DNA from: Porticoccaceae bacterium
GTDB lineage: Bacteria > Pseudomonadota > Gammaproteobacteria > Pseudomonadales > Porticoccaceae
Length of the DNA stretch: 64,000 nucleotides
Direction: 5' to 3'
NCBI GenBank assembly: GCA_024959305.1
Contig: JANXGQ010000018.1
Location: 1 to 64,000 of the forward strand
Shown here: positions 1 through 10,693 of the stretch, piece after piece
Layout of the letters: the number at the start of each line of letters is the position of its first letter
Numbering within the stretch: position 1 is the stretch's first letter
Made by a program: the position numbers and the translations under genes
The notes under the pieces: model-generated
Databases searched by the model: none
Told to the model about the DNA's origin: nothing
Seen by the model: the letters and a program-made list of their open reading frames with translations, nothing else

Positions 1-846
1 AGCACAGACCGTACCCTGCGCACCCAGACTATCAGTCACCCATTCAAAGACGGTTTTTGAATAGTAATCCAACCCTCTGACCAGCCTTGGATTAATCACA
101 TACTTAACCCCTGCAGCGTCGAGTATGCTGCGCAGCTGCTGGAAATGCTGTTTGGACTCAGCATCGATAAAATCTGCCAGCACCGGCGCATTATCCAGCA
201 GGGCCTGGGTGTGCGTATTTTTGCTATCTAAAATTCGTAGGGGATTAGTCTTCAAACGCCGCCGACTGTCCTCATCTAGATCTGCCTCGCGCTCGCTTAA
301 ATAGGCCACCAGAGCCTGACGATACTCACCGCGCGCCTCGGCGGTTCCCAGCGAGTTAATTTGCAACTCTAAGGCCTGATCAATTTTTAATTCTCGCCAC
401 AGGCGCACCGTAAACAGTAACAGCTCAGCATCAATATCGGGACCCTCGAGACCAAAAGCCTCGACACCTATCTGATGGAACTGACGCAGGCGCCCCTTTT
501 GCGGACGCTCGTGGCGAAACATGGGCCCCGCATACCAGAGTCTTTGGGTCTGGTTGTGCAGTAGACCATTTTGAGTACAGGCGCGCACACAACCCGCCGT
601 GCCCTCCGGACGCAAACTTAAGCGATCGCCATTGCGGTCGTCGAAACTGTACATTTCTTTTTCAACTATATCGGTCACTTCCCCCACAGCGCGCTTAAAA
701 AGTTCCGTTGGTTCTAATACCGGGAAGCGCATTTCTCGGTAGCCATAGCGAGCCAGCAGGCGGCTGACCGCTGCCTCAAAATATTGCCAGGTGGGAGACT
801 GTTCGGGAAGCAGGTCATTCATGCCCCGTATCGACTGAATTTTCAT
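1..846 (-). CDS. hisS: Histidyl-tRNA synthetase, partial (C-terminus outside window)
   Basis: Reverse-strand reading from ATG at 846 gives [24 protein letters not shown]...[22 protein letters not shown]...[26 protein letters not shown], typical HisRS; absent from the ORF track because it is truncated. Confidence 0.95.
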   Translation of the reverse strand, partial: MKIQSIRGMNDLLPEQSPTWQYFEAAVSRLLARYGYREMRFPVLEPTELFKRAVGEVTDIVEKEMYSFDDRNGDRLSLRPEGTAGCVRACTQNGLLHNQTQRLWYAGPMFRHERPQKGRLRQFHQIGVEAFGLEGPDIDAELLLFTVRLWRELKIDQALELQINSLGTAEARGEYRQALVAYLSEREADLDEDSRRRLKTNPLRILDSKNTHTQALLDNAPVLADFIDAESKQHFQQLRSILDAAGVKYVINPRLVRGLDYYSKTVFEWVTDSLGAQGTVCA

Positions 847-880
847 CTAATAATCTCTAAAGCCCTATGGTTTCGTTTTA

Positions 881-2005
881 TTAGCTCTTGGCTATTATAT
901 TGTTTTCTGCAACCGCTAGCTGAGCCTGTTTAGCCTTGGCCTTGGCGCGAATTTTTGATTCCAGTTCATCTACTAGATTGTCTTGACCCAGTTTGTGATC
1001 TGGCTTGCCGTCAATATACACCAGATTAGCTGGACTGCCTCCAGTTAGGCCAAAATCTGATTCCTTGGCCTCGCCGGGGCCGTTGACTATACAGCCAATA
1101 ATCGACACATCCATAGGTACGACAACATCTTCCAGCCTATTTTCCAGCTCATTGACGGTTTTGATTACATCAAAATTCTGTCGCGAACAGCTGGGACAGG
1201 CAATAAAGTGTATGCCTTTGCTACGCAACCTAAGACTGCGCAACATATCCCAGGCCACGCGCGCTTCCTCAGCCGGATCGGCAGCGAGGGAAATACGCAC
1301 TGTATCGCCAATTCCGTCCATCAATAATGTACCCAGTCCTATCGCCGATTTTACGGTGCCGGAACGCAAGCCACCGGCCTCGGTAATACCCAGATGCAGT
1401 GGCTGTTCAATGCGCGTAGCCAGATCGCGGTAAGCGGCTACCGCCATAAAAACGTCTGAGGCTTTTACACTGACTTTAAAATCCTGAAAATTGTGCTTAT
1501 CCAACAGATCCACATTGCGCATCGCCGACTCTACCATGGCTTCAGCGGTGGGCTCGCTGTATTTGCGCAGCAAATCTTTACCCAAGGAGCCGGCATTGAC
1601 GCCAATGCGTATGGGTATATTTAAATCTCGAGCTTTGGCAATCACCTCGCGCAAGCGATCTTCTCTGGTGATATTGCCCGGGTTAATACGCAGGCAATCC
1701 ACACCTAAGTCGGCAACCCGCAGGGCGATATTGTGGTCAAAGTGAATATCGGCAACCAGCGGAACACTGACCTGTTTGCGAATTTCGCCAAAGGCTTCAG
1801 CCTCCTCTAAGGAGGGAACAGAGACGCGTACAATATCGGCGCCAGCTTGCTGAATACTATTGATCTGTGCCACGGTTGCGGCTACATCTGCGGTGCTGGT
1901 ATTGGTCATGCTTTGCACCGAGATCGGCGCACCCCCACCCACTGGCACATCGCCGACCATAATCTGTCGCGATTTACGTCTAATGATGGGGGTTTCGCTA
2001 AACAA
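881..2005 (-). CDS. ispG: 4-hydroxy-3-methylbut-2-enyl diphosphate synthase (IspG/GcpE)
   Basis: ORF with [25 protein letters not shown] and [15 protein letters not shown] motifs. Confidence 0.97.
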   Translation of the reverse strand: MFSETPIIRRKSRQIMVGDVPVGGGAPISVQSMTNTSTADVAATVAQINSIQQAGADIVRVSVPSLEEAEAFGEIRKQVSVPLVADIHFDHNIALRVADLGVDCLRINPGNITREDRLREVIAKARDLNIPIRIGVNAGSLGKDLLRKYSEPTAEAMVESAMRNVDLLDKHNFQDFKVSVKASDVFMAVAAYRDLATRIEQPLHLGITEAGGLRSGTVKSAIGLGTLLMDGIGDTVRISLAADPAEEARVAWDMLRSLRLRSKGIHFIACPSCSRQNFDVIKTVNELENRLEDVVVPMDVSIIGCIVNGPGEAKESDFGLTGGSPANLVYIDGKPDHKLGQDNLVDELESKIRAKAKAKQAQLAVAENNIIAKS

Positions 2006-2030
2006 ACTTTTTGCCTCTTTAATAGACTGG

Positions 2031-3224
2031 TTAGCCCAGTATTTTCACTGGCGTCTCCTCAGCGGAGGCCAGTTTACTCTTGTAGCGCTGTTGGCGTTTG
2101 GTGCGATCGTTAACTTCACCGGCAAGTTGGCCGCAGGCCGCGGCTATATCATCACCGCGCGTGGTGCGTACAGTAACAGTGTACCCCTCCCCCTGCAGAA
2201 TGTCTCGAAAACGATCCAGCGCTGTATTGGTTACGCGGCGGTATTCTGTGCCGGGAAATGGATTAAACGGAATTAGGTTAATCTTACAGGGAAGATCCTT
2301 TAACAGCACCGCCAGTTCCCGCGCATGCACAGATCGGTCGTTAACCTGATCCATTAAGGTATATTCCACCGTCGCCTTGCGCCGATTATCGGGCATTTTG
2401 TCTATATAGTTCTTGGCGCTATCAATAAATTGCTGAAGACTGTACTTGCGATTGATAGGTACTAGTTCATTGCGCAATTTGTCGTTGGGAGCATGCAGTG
2501 AAATAGCCAGTGAAACATCGGTAACATCGGCCAACTTATCCAACGCTGGAACCACCCCTGCGGTACTCAGAGTCACGCGGCGTTTCGACAGCCCGTAGGC
2601 GTTGTCCTCCAGCATCAGGCTCATGGCATCCACCACATTGTCAAAATTCATCAGCGGCTCGCCCATACCCATCATCACCACATTGGTTACACGGCGCGGC
2701 GCCTTGGTATCGAACTGATCGAAGGAATCGGCGGCAATCCACAACTGGCCAATAATTTCTGCGGCACTGAGATCGCGGTTAAAGCCCTGCTTGCCGGTGG
2801 CACAGAAACTGCAATCCAGCGCACAGCCAATCTGTGATGAGACACAGAGGGTGCCGCGATCTTTCTCGGGGATATACACCATCTCGATACAACTGCCACC
2901 CTCGACACGGATTAACCATTTGCGGGTGCCATCGCTAGAATCCTGACAGCTGACTACCTCCGGCAGGCGCACTTCGGCAGTCTCGTTGAGTTTTTCGCGC
3001 AATGCTTTTGAGAGATTGGTCATCTGGTCGAAATCTCGTTCGCCCATTTGATGAATCCATTTCACCACCTGAGTGGCGCGAAAGGGTTTTTCTCCCAACT
3101 GCTCAAAAAAATCGCCAAGCCGCGAAACAGAAAGCCCCAGCAGGTTGATTTTATCCTGTTGGGGTTGGCTGTTTTCTATATCTGCTAATGCGCTTTCAGG
3201 CATTGGTAATCTCTGTTTAGTCAA
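2031..3224 (-). CDS. rlmN: 23S rRNA/tRNA adenine-C2 methyltransferase (radical SAM)
   Basis: [19 protein letters not shown] radical SAM motif, [12 protein letters not shown], full length. Confidence 0.97.
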   Translation of the reverse strand: MTKQRLPMPESALADIENSQPQQDKINLLGLSVSRLGDFFEQLGEKPFRATQVVKWIHQMGERDFDQMTNLSKALREKLNETAEVRLPEVVSCQDSSDGTRKWLIRVEGGSCIEMVYIPEKDRGTLCVSSQIGCALDCSFCATGKQGFNRDLSAAEIIGQLWIAADSFDQFDTKAPRRVTNVVMMGMGEPLMNFDNVVDAMSLMLEDNAYGLSKRRVTLSTAGVVPALDKLADVTDVSLAISLHAPNDKLRNELVPINRKYSLQQFIDSAKNYIDKMPDNRRKATVEYTLMDQVNDRSVHARELAVLLKDLPCKINLIPFNPFPGTEYRRVTNTALDRFRDILQGEGYTVTVRTTRGDDIAAACGQLAGEVNDRTKRQQRYKSKLASAEETPVKILG

Positions 3225-3229
3225 TCATC

Positions 3230-3655
3230 TTAGCGAGCACAGATCTCATCGTCACCAAAGAAGTAAGCAACTTCCCGCGCCGCTGATATCTCAGAGTCTG
3301 ATCCATGCACCGCATTGGCGTCAATAGAGGATGCAAAATCAGCACGAATAGTGCCTGCCGCGGCTTCCTGAGGATTAGTAGCACCCATCAAATCGCGATT
3401 CTTCAAGATAGCACCTTCACCTTCTAGCACTTGAACAGTTACTGGGCCAGAGGTCATAAAGGCTACCAGATCTTTAAAAAATGGGCGCTCGCTATGCTCG
3501 GCATAAAAGCCCTCGGCTTGCTGCTGAGTTAGCTGCTGCATTTTACAGGCGATAACCTGTAGTCCCGCCGCTTCGAAGCGGCTAAGAATCTGACCCACGA
3601 CATTTTTTGCCACGGCATCAGGTTTGATAATAGAAAGGGTGCGTTCAACGGCCAT
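3230..3655 (-). CDS. ndk: Nucleoside diphosphate kinase
   Basis: [21 protein letters not shown]...NAVHGSDS active-site motif. Confidence 0.97.
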   Translation of the reverse strand: MAVERTLSIIKPDAVAKNVVGQILSRFEAAGLQVIACKMQQLTQQQAEGFYAEHSERPFFKDLVAFMTSGPVTVQVLEGEGAILKNRDLMGATNPQEAAAGTIRADFASSIDANAVHGSDSEISAAREVAYFFGDDEICAR

Positions 3656-3832
3656 AAAAGTTTCTCCAAATTGGGCTGTGGCTTGTTTTCAAATAGTGCC
3701 TTATCGGCTTGGGTGCGGATTTTACCTACAGCGCCCACTGGTAACAATGGTTTTATTAGCTGAAGATACGTTATTTTATCAGCGGACTACTGTGCCGAAA
3801 TAAACAGGCACGACAGGTTCTATGCAACCCTT

Positions 3833-4030
3833 CTAGTCTAATTCTTCAATCCACGCCATTTGAATAGCTTCAAGAATTTTTTCCCCACAGCGATCTGGAT
3901 CATCGGAGAACCCTTCAATATCTAGGACTAACTTGCGCAGGTCGACAAAGTTAATGTACTGAGGATCTATCTCTGAATGATTATCTGCCAGCTCGATGGC
4001 AATATCATGAATATCTGTCCACTTAATCAT
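3833..4030 (-). CDS. iscX: Fe-S assembly protein IscX
   Basis: 65 aa, KWTDIHDIAIELADNHSEIDPQYINFVDLRKLV; last gene of isc cluster. Confidence 0.93.
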   Translation of the reverse strand: MIKWTDIHDIAIELADNHSEIDPQYINFVDLRKLVLDIEGFSDDPDRCGEKILEAIQMAWIEELD

Positions 4031-4045
4031 ATCCGCTCCCTACTT

Positions 4046-4384
4046 TTAATGTCGCTCGGAAACCATATTAATGGTGTATTTTGGAATCTCTACCACCAAG
4101 TCTTCCTTATCAACTATTACCTGACAGCTTAGTCGCGAGTCCGGATCCACCCCCCAGGCTTTGTCCAAAAAGTCCTCTTCCAGCTCATCGGCCTCTGGCA
4201 GCGCATCAAAACCCTCGCGAACATGCACATGGCAGGTGGTACAGGCACAGGACATTTCACAGGCATGTTCTATATCCAAGCCATTTCTGAGTGCCGCCTC
4301 ACAGATACTCTCGCCCTTTTTGGCCTCTACAACAGCACCTTCTGGACATATCTCATGATGAGGTAAAAATACAATCTGTGGCAT
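4046..4384 (-). CDS. fdx: ISC-type [2Fe-2S] ferredoxin
   Basis: MPQIVFLPHHEICPEGAVVEA...CEMSCACTTCHV. Confidence 0.95.
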   Translation of the reverse strand: MPQIVFLPHHEICPEGAVVEAKKGESICEAALRNGLDIEHACEMSCACTTCHVHVREGFDALPEADELEEDFLDKAWGVDPDSRLSCQVIVDKEDLVVEIPKYTINMVSERH

Positions 4385-4406
4385 AGTTTAGGGTTCCCGA
4401 AACAGT

Positions 4407-6341
4407 TTATTTTAGCGCGTCGTCGAGGCTGAGCCCGGCCAGTGCCTGTTTTATACTAAGGTCCATGCGTCTGGCGGCAAATTCTTCGCTGGTCTTGCCG
4501 AGAATTTCAATCTGCCTCGCCAACTGTCGATGGTCTTCACTGTTTTGCCGCAGCTGCTTAAGCTCTTCTAAGGCTACCTGTAGACATTGAAGTTCCGAGG
4601 CATCCAGTAGACCTACCCCATCTTTGTCGATGGCCGCTTGCAGATCTTCGATCATTCGATCGGCCTCTACCTGCTGCTCTCTTAATGCCCGCGCCTGCAT
4701 ATCGTCGCGAGCATGGGTGAAAGAGTCCTGCAACATTTGAGTAATTTCAGTATCTGCCAATCCGTAGGAGGGTTTGACTTCAATCCTAGATTCGACACCA
4801 CTGGTCTGCTCGCGAGCGGAGACACTGAGTAAGCCATCCGCATCCACCTGATAGCTGACCTGTATTTTTGCACTGCCGGCGACCATGGGTGGAATTCCCC
4901 GCAGTTCAAAGCGCGCTAGGGATCGACAGTCGCAGACCAACTCGCGCTCACCCTGCAATATATGGATACTCATGGCCGTTTGGCCATCTTTGAAGGTGGT
5001 AAATTCTTGGGCCTTGGCCACCGGAATGGTGGTATTTCGATGGATGATTTTTTCTGTAAGACCACCCATAGTCTCTATACCTAGAGATAGGGGTATTACA
5101 TCCAGCAATAGCATATCATCGCCGGACTGATTACCTATCAACGCCTCTGCCTGCACAGCTGCACCCATAGCCACCACCAAATCCGGGTCTATGGTACATT
5201 TGGGTTGGCGGCCAAACAGTTCGCCAACTTTTGCGCCAATTCTGGGCATTCTGGTGGATCCACCCACCAGAATAACATCGTCAATTTGCGATTTTTTTAC
5301 GCCGCTATCGCGCAGCGAGCGCTTGCAGGCGCCAAGGGTTTTATCAATCAGAGCATCGACCAGCTGATGCATAGTCTCTCTGGTTAAGAGTAGGGAAGTA
5401 TCAAGAATTTCCAGCTGCACCTCTGTGCAATCGGTGAGTTCCTCTTTGGCAAATTTAGCAGCTTCTAATAGAACCCGCTGTTCCACCTGACTGAGATCAT
5501 TACCCATACTTAATTCTGTGCGCAACCAGTCGGCAATGGCATAGTCAAAGTCATCGCCACCCAGTGCGGAATCACCTCCGGTTGCCAGCACTTCAAATAC
5601 GCCGCGGGAGAGTCGCAAAATACTGATATCGAAGGTGCCGCCGCCTAGATCGTAGACTGCGACAAGTCGTTGCTTTTCTTGCGCTTTGTCGCCGGCACTT
5701 TGTTGCGCTTTCTCGCTGGAAGCCTGCGCATCGTGCTGTTCTTGTAACTGATCTAAACCATAGGCAATAGCGGCAGCTGTGGGCTCGTTTAATAGGCGCA
5801 ATACTTTGATGCCTGCCAATGTGGCCGCATCTTTGGTGGCCTGTCGCTGAGCATCATCAAAATAGGCGGGCACAGTGATCACTGCGCCATCGAGCATACT
5901 GTCAAAGGCTATTTCTGCGCGGCCGGCCAGTTTGCGCAGTATCTCGGCAGAGACCTGAATTGGGCTAACCGACCCGTAGACAGTGTTAATCTTGGGCATA
6001 CCGCCATTATCTGCGGCGAATTCATAGGGTAAATTGCCACCCAAGGTTTTAATATCATCTATACCCCGACCCAATAAACGCTTTACCGATATCAGGGTAT
6101 TGGCAGGATCACTGCTACTGTGTTCCGCAGCCTCATAACCCACACAGCTAGGACCCTCGGCTGAATAGTGGACCACTGAGGGCAATAGTTCTCTGCCCTG
6201 CTCATCTGACAATATTTCCGCAGAGCCACTTCTTACCGCGGCTACTAAAGAGTTGGTGGTGCCCAGATCAATACCCACCGCGTACTTGCGTTGATGAGGT
6301 TGCGGCGATTGGCCGGGCTCGGAAATCTGCAGTAATGCCAC
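4407..6341 (-). CDS. hscA: Fe-S protein assembly chaperone HscA (Hsp70 family)
   Basis: [27 protein letters not shown]; isc context. Confidence 0.96.
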   Translation of the reverse strand: MALLQISEPGQSPQPHQRKYAVGIDLGTTNSLVAAVRSGSAEILSDEQGRELLPSVVHYSAEGPSCVGYEAAEHSSSDPANTLISVKRLLGRGIDDIKTLGGNLPYEFAADNGGMPKINTVYGSVSPIQVSAEILRKLAGRAEIAFDSMLDGAVITVPAYFDDAQRQATKDAATLAGIKVLRLLNEPTAAAIAYGLDQLQEQHDAQASSEKAQQSAGDKAQEKQRLVAVYDLGGGTFDISILRLSRGVFEVLATGGDSALGGDDFDYAIADWLRTELSMGNDLSQVEQRVLLEAAKFAKEELTDCTEVQLEILDTSLLLTRETMHQLVDALIDKTLGACKRSLRDSGVKKSQIDDVILVGGSTRMPRIGAKVGELFGRQPKCTIDPDLVVAMGAAVQAEALIGNQSGDDMLLLDVIPLSLGIETMGGLTEKIIHRNTTIPVAKAQEFTTFKDGQTAMSIHILQGERELVCDCRSLARFELRGIPPMVAGSAKIQVSYQVDADGLLSVSAREQTSGVESRIEVKPSYGLADTEITQMLQDSFTHARDDMQARALREQQVEADRMIEDLQAAIDKDGVGLLDASELQCLQVALEELKQLRQNSEDHRQLARQIEILGKTSEEFAARRMDLSIKQALAGLSLDDALK

Positions 6342-6344
6342 TGT

Positions 6345-6875
6345 TTAAAAATCCTCTAATTCTGCTTCAAGTTGGGCTATATCATTGACAAACTTGGTGG
6401 CAAATTGCATCTTTGCCACGGTATCAAAGGCGTCATTATAGGCGCTTGCTTGATACTGCTGTGCAAACTGTCGCTGTAGGTCCATAGATTTTTGTTGCGC
6501 CTCAATGCTCAGCGATGCCAGAACATCTAGGGGCTCAGCACTGGCCCTTACCTCGGACAGAGCTTCGCGCAGTAACATCTGATCCATTAAGAATTGTCCA
6601 TCTGAGGTAACATGGCTTTCCTGACCGGCATCGCAGCCCTGCAACTCCAGTAAATATTGAGCTCTAGCCAAAGGGTCTTTAAGCGTTTCGTAGGCCTGAT
6701 TGATGGTTGCCGCAGTCTGTACAGCTAGGCGTTTTTCAACCTCACTTTTGCTGGCGTAGCGGTCTGGATGAAATTCCCGTTGCAACTTGCGGAATCTGAT
6801 ATCCAATTGGTCAATATCCACTTCCCAACCCAGCGAGAGCGAAAAAATTTCGAAGAAATCACTGGAAATATTCAA
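6345..6875 (-). CDS. hscB: Co-chaperone HscB
   Basis: J-domain HPDRYASKSEVEKRLAVQTAATINQAYETLKDPLARAQYLL. Confidence 0.95.
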   Translation of the reverse strand: MNISSDFFEIFSLSLGWEVDIDQLDIRFRKLQREFHPDRYASKSEVEKRLAVQTAATINQAYETLKDPLARAQYLLELQGCDAGQESHVTSDGQFLMDQMLLREALSEVRASAEPLDVLASLSIEAQQKSMDLQRQFAQQYQASAYNDAFDTVAKMQFATKFVNDIAQLEAELEDF

Positions 6876-6922
6876 TAGATCTAAACCTGATTCGTTGTCT
6901 GGTAGTCGGAGCTAACCGATCG

Positions 6923-7246
6923 CTAGATGTGGAAGCTCTCTCCACAACCACATTCATCTTTGACATTGGGGTTTTTAAATTCAAAGCCTTCATTTAACCC
7001 CTCCTTTACATAATCTAGCTGCGTGCCATCCAGATACACCAAGCTCTTTGGGTCCACAATTAGCTGCACAGCACCACATTGGAATACAACATCATCATTG
7101 GCAGCACTGTCGACAAACTCGAGCACATAGGAGAGACCCGAGCAACCTGTGGTACGCACACCAAGGCGCACACCAATACCTTTGTTGCGGTGCTCAATAT
7201 GCCTGACAACATGCTGCTCGGCAGCAGCGGTCATGGTAACGGCCAT
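6923..7246 (-). CDS. iscA: Iron-sulfur cluster assembly protein IscA
   Basis: [16 protein letters not shown]...CGCGESFHI. Confidence 0.96.
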   Translation of the reverse strand: MAVTMTAAAEQHVVRHIEHRNKGIGVRLGVRTTGCSGLSYVLEFVDSAANDDVVFQCGAVQLIVDPKSLVYLDGTQLDYVKEGLNEGFEFKNPNVKDECGCGESFHI

Positions 7247-7248
7247 GG

Positions 7249-7632
7249 TTACTTCCCCTGCTTTTCTCGTACGTCTCGAACCGCTGCCTTAATGGCATCT
7301 TCTGCTAGCACAGAGCAGTGAATCTTGACCGGAGGCAATGCGAGCTCTTCGGCAATCTCAGTATTCTTGATCTGTGCCGCCTCATCGATATTTTTCCCTT
7401 TCACCCATTCGGTGAGCAGAGAGCTCGAGGCAATCGCCGATCCACAGCCGTAGGTTTTGAATTTGGCATCTTCGATGACCCCATCATCATTGACCTGAAT
7501 CTGCAGACGCATTACGTCTCCACAGGCTGGGGCTCCGACCATTCCAGTACCTACATTTTTTGAACTGTCGTCCAATTTGCCGACATTGCGCGGATTCTCA
7601 TAATGATCAATCACTTTTTCGCTGTAAGCCAT
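7249..7632 (-). CDS. iscU: Fe-S cluster scaffold IscU
   Basis: [18 protein letters not shown]...GAPACGDVM...[19 protein letters not shown]. Confidence 0.97.
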   Translation of the reverse strand: MAYSEKVIDHYENPRNVGKLDDSSKNVGTGMVGAPACGDVMRLQIQVNDDGVIEDAKFKTYGCGSAIASSSLLTEWVKGKNIDEAAQIKNTEIAEELALPPVKIHCSVLAEDAIKAAVRDVREKQGK

Positions 7633-7653
7633 TTCTATACACCCTGTCTATTT

Positions 7654-7754
7654 AGTCATTCCTGAAAAAGTCGTCCTGACTTTTTCAAGGAGTCGCTACG
7701 CCATTCTCTAACGCAAATACGCGGATTTGCTAGTTCATGGCGCGCTCGCTTGGG
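7654..7754 (+). repeat. Dispersed ~100-bp palindrome-rich repeat, copy 1 (direct orientation)
   Basis: agtcattcctgaaaaagtcgtcctgac...gctacgccattctctaacgcaaatacgcggatttgct...cgcttggg aligns to the reverse complement of 49528-49629 with few mismatches. Confidence 0.85.
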
Positions 7755-7827
7755 TCTGCGACCCAAGGGGGTGCATCCATGCACCCCTCATCAACCAAAA
7801 AGATGTACTTATTCTCTTCTTTTTGGT
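7664..7827. repeat. Array of five consecutive inverted repeats between iscS and iscU
   Basis: GAAAAAGTC/GACTTTTTC (7664-7686), GCAAAT/ATTTGC (7713-7730), CTTGGGTC/GACCCAAG (7749-7767), GGGGTGCAT/ATGCACCCC (7768-7787), ACCAAAAAGA/TCTTTTTGGT (7794-7827), all perfect arms. Confidence 0.85.
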
Positions 7828-7846
7828 CAAAATTTTCAGGCCACTG

Positions 7847-9061
7847 CTAGTGCGCAGCCCATTCTACCTGACTGAGGTCAACGCCATCTTGGAACATATC
7901 CCAGAGTGGCGATAACTCTCGCAATTTTTCCACCGCATGCCTAACCTTAGCAATCGCTTTATCAATATCTTTTTCGGTTGTGTAGCGCCCGATACTAAAG
8001 CGGATCGAACTGTGGGCCATCTCGTCATTTAAGCCCAGTGCTCGCAGTACATAGGAGGGTTCTAAACTTGCCGAGGTGCAGGCGGAACCAGATGAAACCG
8101 CCAAATCTCGCAACGCCATAATCAGCGACTCGCCCTCCACAAAGGCAAAGCTAATGTTAACAATACCCGGCACATGCTGCTGTTGAGAGCCGTTGAGATA
8201 GACCTCCTCCATATCGCAGACACCCTCCCACAGGCGGGTGCGCAGTTTCTCTATACGCGCAGACTCTGCACTGAGATCCTCCAGCGCCAGTTTAAAGGCT
8301 GCACCCATGCCGACGATTTGATGGGTTGGCAAGGTTCCAGAACGCATGCCACGCTCATGCCCACCACCGTGCATCTGCGCTTCGATTCTCACCCGCGGCT
8401 TGCGCCTTACATACAGAGCCCCTATGCCCTTTGGGCCATAGGTCTTGTGTGCGGAAAAGGACATCATATCCACATACATCGCATCTACATCAATCTCGGT
8501 CTTTCCGGCACTCTGAGCGCCATCAACATGGAAGAAAACCTTGTTTTCACGACAAATTTTGCCGATAGCAGCTATATCGTTCAATGTGCCCAACTCATTA
8601 TTCACATGCATAATAGACACCACGGTGGTGTCATCGCGCAGCGCATCGGCCACTGCCTGTGGCTGAATTAGCCCATTTTTATCTGGGTCGAGATAGGTAA
8701 CTTCAAAACCCTCGCGCTCTAACTGCCTACAGGTATCCAGAACTGCCTTGTGTTCAATTCTGGAGGTAATAACATGTTTTCCCTTGCGGGTATTAAAGTG
8801 CGCGCAACCTTTGATGGCCAGATTATTGGCTTCGGTTGCACCAGAGGTCCAAACAATTTCTCTGGGGTCGGCGCCAATCAGATTGGCTACATCATTGCGA
8901 GCATCTTCAACCGCCGCCTCTGCCTGCCAACCAAACACATGGGAGCGCGACGCCGGATTGCCAAACTGGCCAGTCGGGGTAAGAAACTGCACCATTTTGT
9001 CCGCAACCACCGGGTCGACCGGGGTGGTGGACGCATAATCCAAGTAAATTGGAAGATTCAT
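7847..9061 (-). CDS. iscS: Cysteine desulfurase IscS
   Basis: [17 protein letters not shown]...[18 protein letters not shown]...[21 protein letters not shown]; start refined from ORF-track TTG at 9079 to ATG at 9061, preceded by GGAGAAG. Confidence 0.96.
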   Translation of the reverse strand: MNLPIYLDYASTTPVDPVVADKMVQFLTPTGQFGNPASRSHVFGWQAEAAVEDARNDVANLIGADPREIVWTSGATEANNLAIKGCAHFNTRKGKHVITSRIEHKAVLDTCRQLEREGFEVTYLDPDKNGLIQPQAVADALRDDTTVVSIMHVNNELGTLNDIAAIGKICRENKVFFHVDGAQSAGKTEIDVDAMYVDMMSFSAHKTYGPKGIGALYVRRKPRVRIEAQMHGGGHERGMRSGTLPTHQIVGMGAAFKLALEDLSAESARIEKLRTRLWEGVCDMEEVYLNGSQQQHVPGIVNISFAFVEGESLIMALRDLAVSSGSACTSASLEPSYVLRALGLNDEMAHSSIRFSIGRYTTEKDIDKAIAKVRHAVEKLRELSPLWDMFQDGVDLSQVEWAAH

Positions 9062-9075
9062 TAACTTCTCCATAA

Positions 9076-9552
9076 TCAACAGGTCCCTGCCTGCAGGTTA
9101 TTATCTAAGACCAACAACTGATCAACCTGTCGCTGGGCTATATGTTGTACATCTTTTCTAGCCACCAAATCAGCCAGGGAAATGCCACTTAAAAAACTGT
9201 GGATCTGCTTGCTTAAATCCTGCCAAAGATTGTGCGTTAAACAGATCTCACCGCCCTGACAGTCGCTTTTTCCATGACAGTTTGTGGTATCTATAGACTC
9301 GTTGACAGCATCTATAATCTGCGCCACAAATATACTATCGCTGGGCCTGCCCAGGTGGTAACCGCCGCCCGGTCCACGCACACTGGAGACCAATCCAGAT
9401 TGTCGCAACCTAGAAAATAGCTGCTCTAAATAGGACAGCGAGATCGATTGACGATCAGAAATATCTGCCAGAGACGTAGGCTTGTCCTGAGCATGCAGCG
9501 TCAGATCGAGCATCGCAGTAACCGCATAACGTCCACGAGTTGTTAGGCGCAT
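9076..9552 (-). CDS. iscR: Fe-S cluster-sensing transcriptional regulator IscR (Rrf2 family)
   Basis: [17 protein letters not shown]; three-Cys cluster [16 protein letters not shown]. Confidence 0.97.
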   Translation of the reverse strand: MRLTTRGRYAVTAMLDLTLHAQDKPTSLADISDRQSISLSYLEQLFSRLRQSGLVSSVRGPGGGYHLGRPSDSIFVAQIIDAVNESIDTTNCHGKSDCQGGEICLTHNLWQDLSKQIHSFLSGISLADLVARKDVQHIAQRQVDQLLVLDNNLQAGTC

Positions 9553-9588
9553 GGTTTATCCTCGTCAAAGAACTTATTCATAGGTGAA

Positions 9589-9621
9589 ATTATCCAATAC
9601 CTGACTGATTTAGTCAACTAA
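9589..9621 (-). promoter_or_regulatory. isc promoter overlapped by type-1 IscR binding site
   Basis: Minus strand: TTAGTTGACTAAATCAGTCAGGTAT matches the type-1 IscR consensus ATASYYGACTRWWWYAGTCRRSTAT nearly perfectly (9597-9621); -35 TTGACT (9612-9617), 17-nt spacer, -10 GATAAT (9589-9594). Confidence 0.88.
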
Positions 9622-9659
9622 ATGCCTGAGTATTTTAGTGGGTTAGAGCGCAAGCACTC

Positions 9660-10403
9660 TTATTTTATCTTGCGCTGCACTGCCGATAACAGCCCGCGCA
9701 GAATGGATACTTCCATCTTATCCATGCGCAAACGATTGAATAAGCGTCTCATTCTGGTGAGCAGTTGCTTGGGATTTTCTGGATCATAAAAATCCAACTT
9801 AGCCATGGTTTCAGCCAGATGGCTGTGGAAATTCTCCAAATCCTCGGCAGTGACCGGCGGCTGATCCCATTCACCTAGATCGGGCAAATTCCCCTGCGGA
9901 TCAGCCAAACTGGCCATACGAATTTCATAGGCCAATACCTGCACCGCAGTGGCAAGGTTTAGAGAGCTGTATTCTGGATTAGAGGGAATATGCACATGAT
10001 AGTGACATTTTTGTAGCTCATCATTGGTTAAACCCCGATCTTCGCGACCAAATAGAAGCGCCACTTTGTGACTCTCGGCTTCAGCCCAGATTCTCTCTCC
10101 ACATTGACGAGGGTTGATAAGGGGCCAGGGGATGCGTCTCTCTCTGGCACTGGTGCCAATCACTAGCGAGCAGTCGGCGATAGCTTCGTCGACAGAGTTG
10201 GCCACTGTGGCATTTTTTAATACATCTCGAGCGCCCGCCGCTCGCCACACCGCCCTAGGGGCTGGATATTCTCGCGGCTGTACTAGGCACAACTGCGCCA
10301 GACCCATATTTTTCATGGCTCGCGCGGCACCGCCAATATTGCCCGGATGGGCGGTATTGACCAATACAATTTTTATATTTGCCTGTCGCTCTGCTGTGGG
10401 CAC
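9660..10403 (-). CDS. trmJ: tRNA (cytidine/uridine-2'-O-)-methyltransferase TrmJ
   Basis: SPOUT methylase: IVLVNTAHPGNIGGAARAMKNMGL, LLFGREDRGLTNDEL, SLNLATAVQVLAYE. Confidence 0.94.
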   Translation of the reverse strand: MPTAERQANIKIVLVNTAHPGNIGGAARAMKNMGLAQLCLVQPREYPAPRAVWRAAGARDVLKNATVANSVDEAIADCSLVIGTSARERRIPWPLINPRQCGERIWAEAESHKVALLFGREDRGLTNDELQKCHYHVHIPSNPEYSSLNLATAVQVLAYEIRMASLADPQGNLPDLGEWDQPPVTAEDLENFHSHLAETMAKLDFYDPENPKQLLTRMRRLFNRLRMDKMEVSILRGLLSAVQRKIK

Positions 10404-10626
10404 AAATTACCTCTTAAGGGTCAACTCGGAGCTGTTTTTACTAGCTCCCAAATTTAGGGCGCGAGTTTAGCAGAATTAGTGGGTATTTTTTATAAATTGG
10501 GTGAATTTTGTAATTTACGAAAAATTCAAGCTAGACTTCAATGGCCGCGCCAATCTGGTACAATGCGCGCGCTCTTTAAGTCAATGAGACCATCGCATTA
10601 GAGGTAAGACGATACTCAGAGTAGGC

Positions 10627-10685
10627 AAAAACAGGCGATAAAGCAGAGTTTATACATAATAAATGAGCATTTTGAGCCTGTTTTT
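10627..10685 (+). promoter_or_regulatory. Inverted repeat in suhB 5' region
   Basis: AAAAACAGGC (10627-10636) / GCCTGTTTTT (10676-10685), perfect 10-bp arms. Confidence 0.45.
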
Positions 10686-10693
10686 AACGACCT

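Noticed and set aside
3656-3832. Possible RNA gene in the ndk-iscX gap
   Set aside because: No tRNA-like cloverleaf or clear terminator recognised; only a weak TGTGCC..GGCACGACA inverted repeat.
8174-8671. 165-aa + strand ORF antisense to iscS (and other long antisense ORFs such as 1005-1433, 60253-60705, 11684-12175)
   Set aside because: They lie entirely inside strongly supported genes on the other strand, show no recognisable family motif and have low-complexity composition typical of shadow ORFs.
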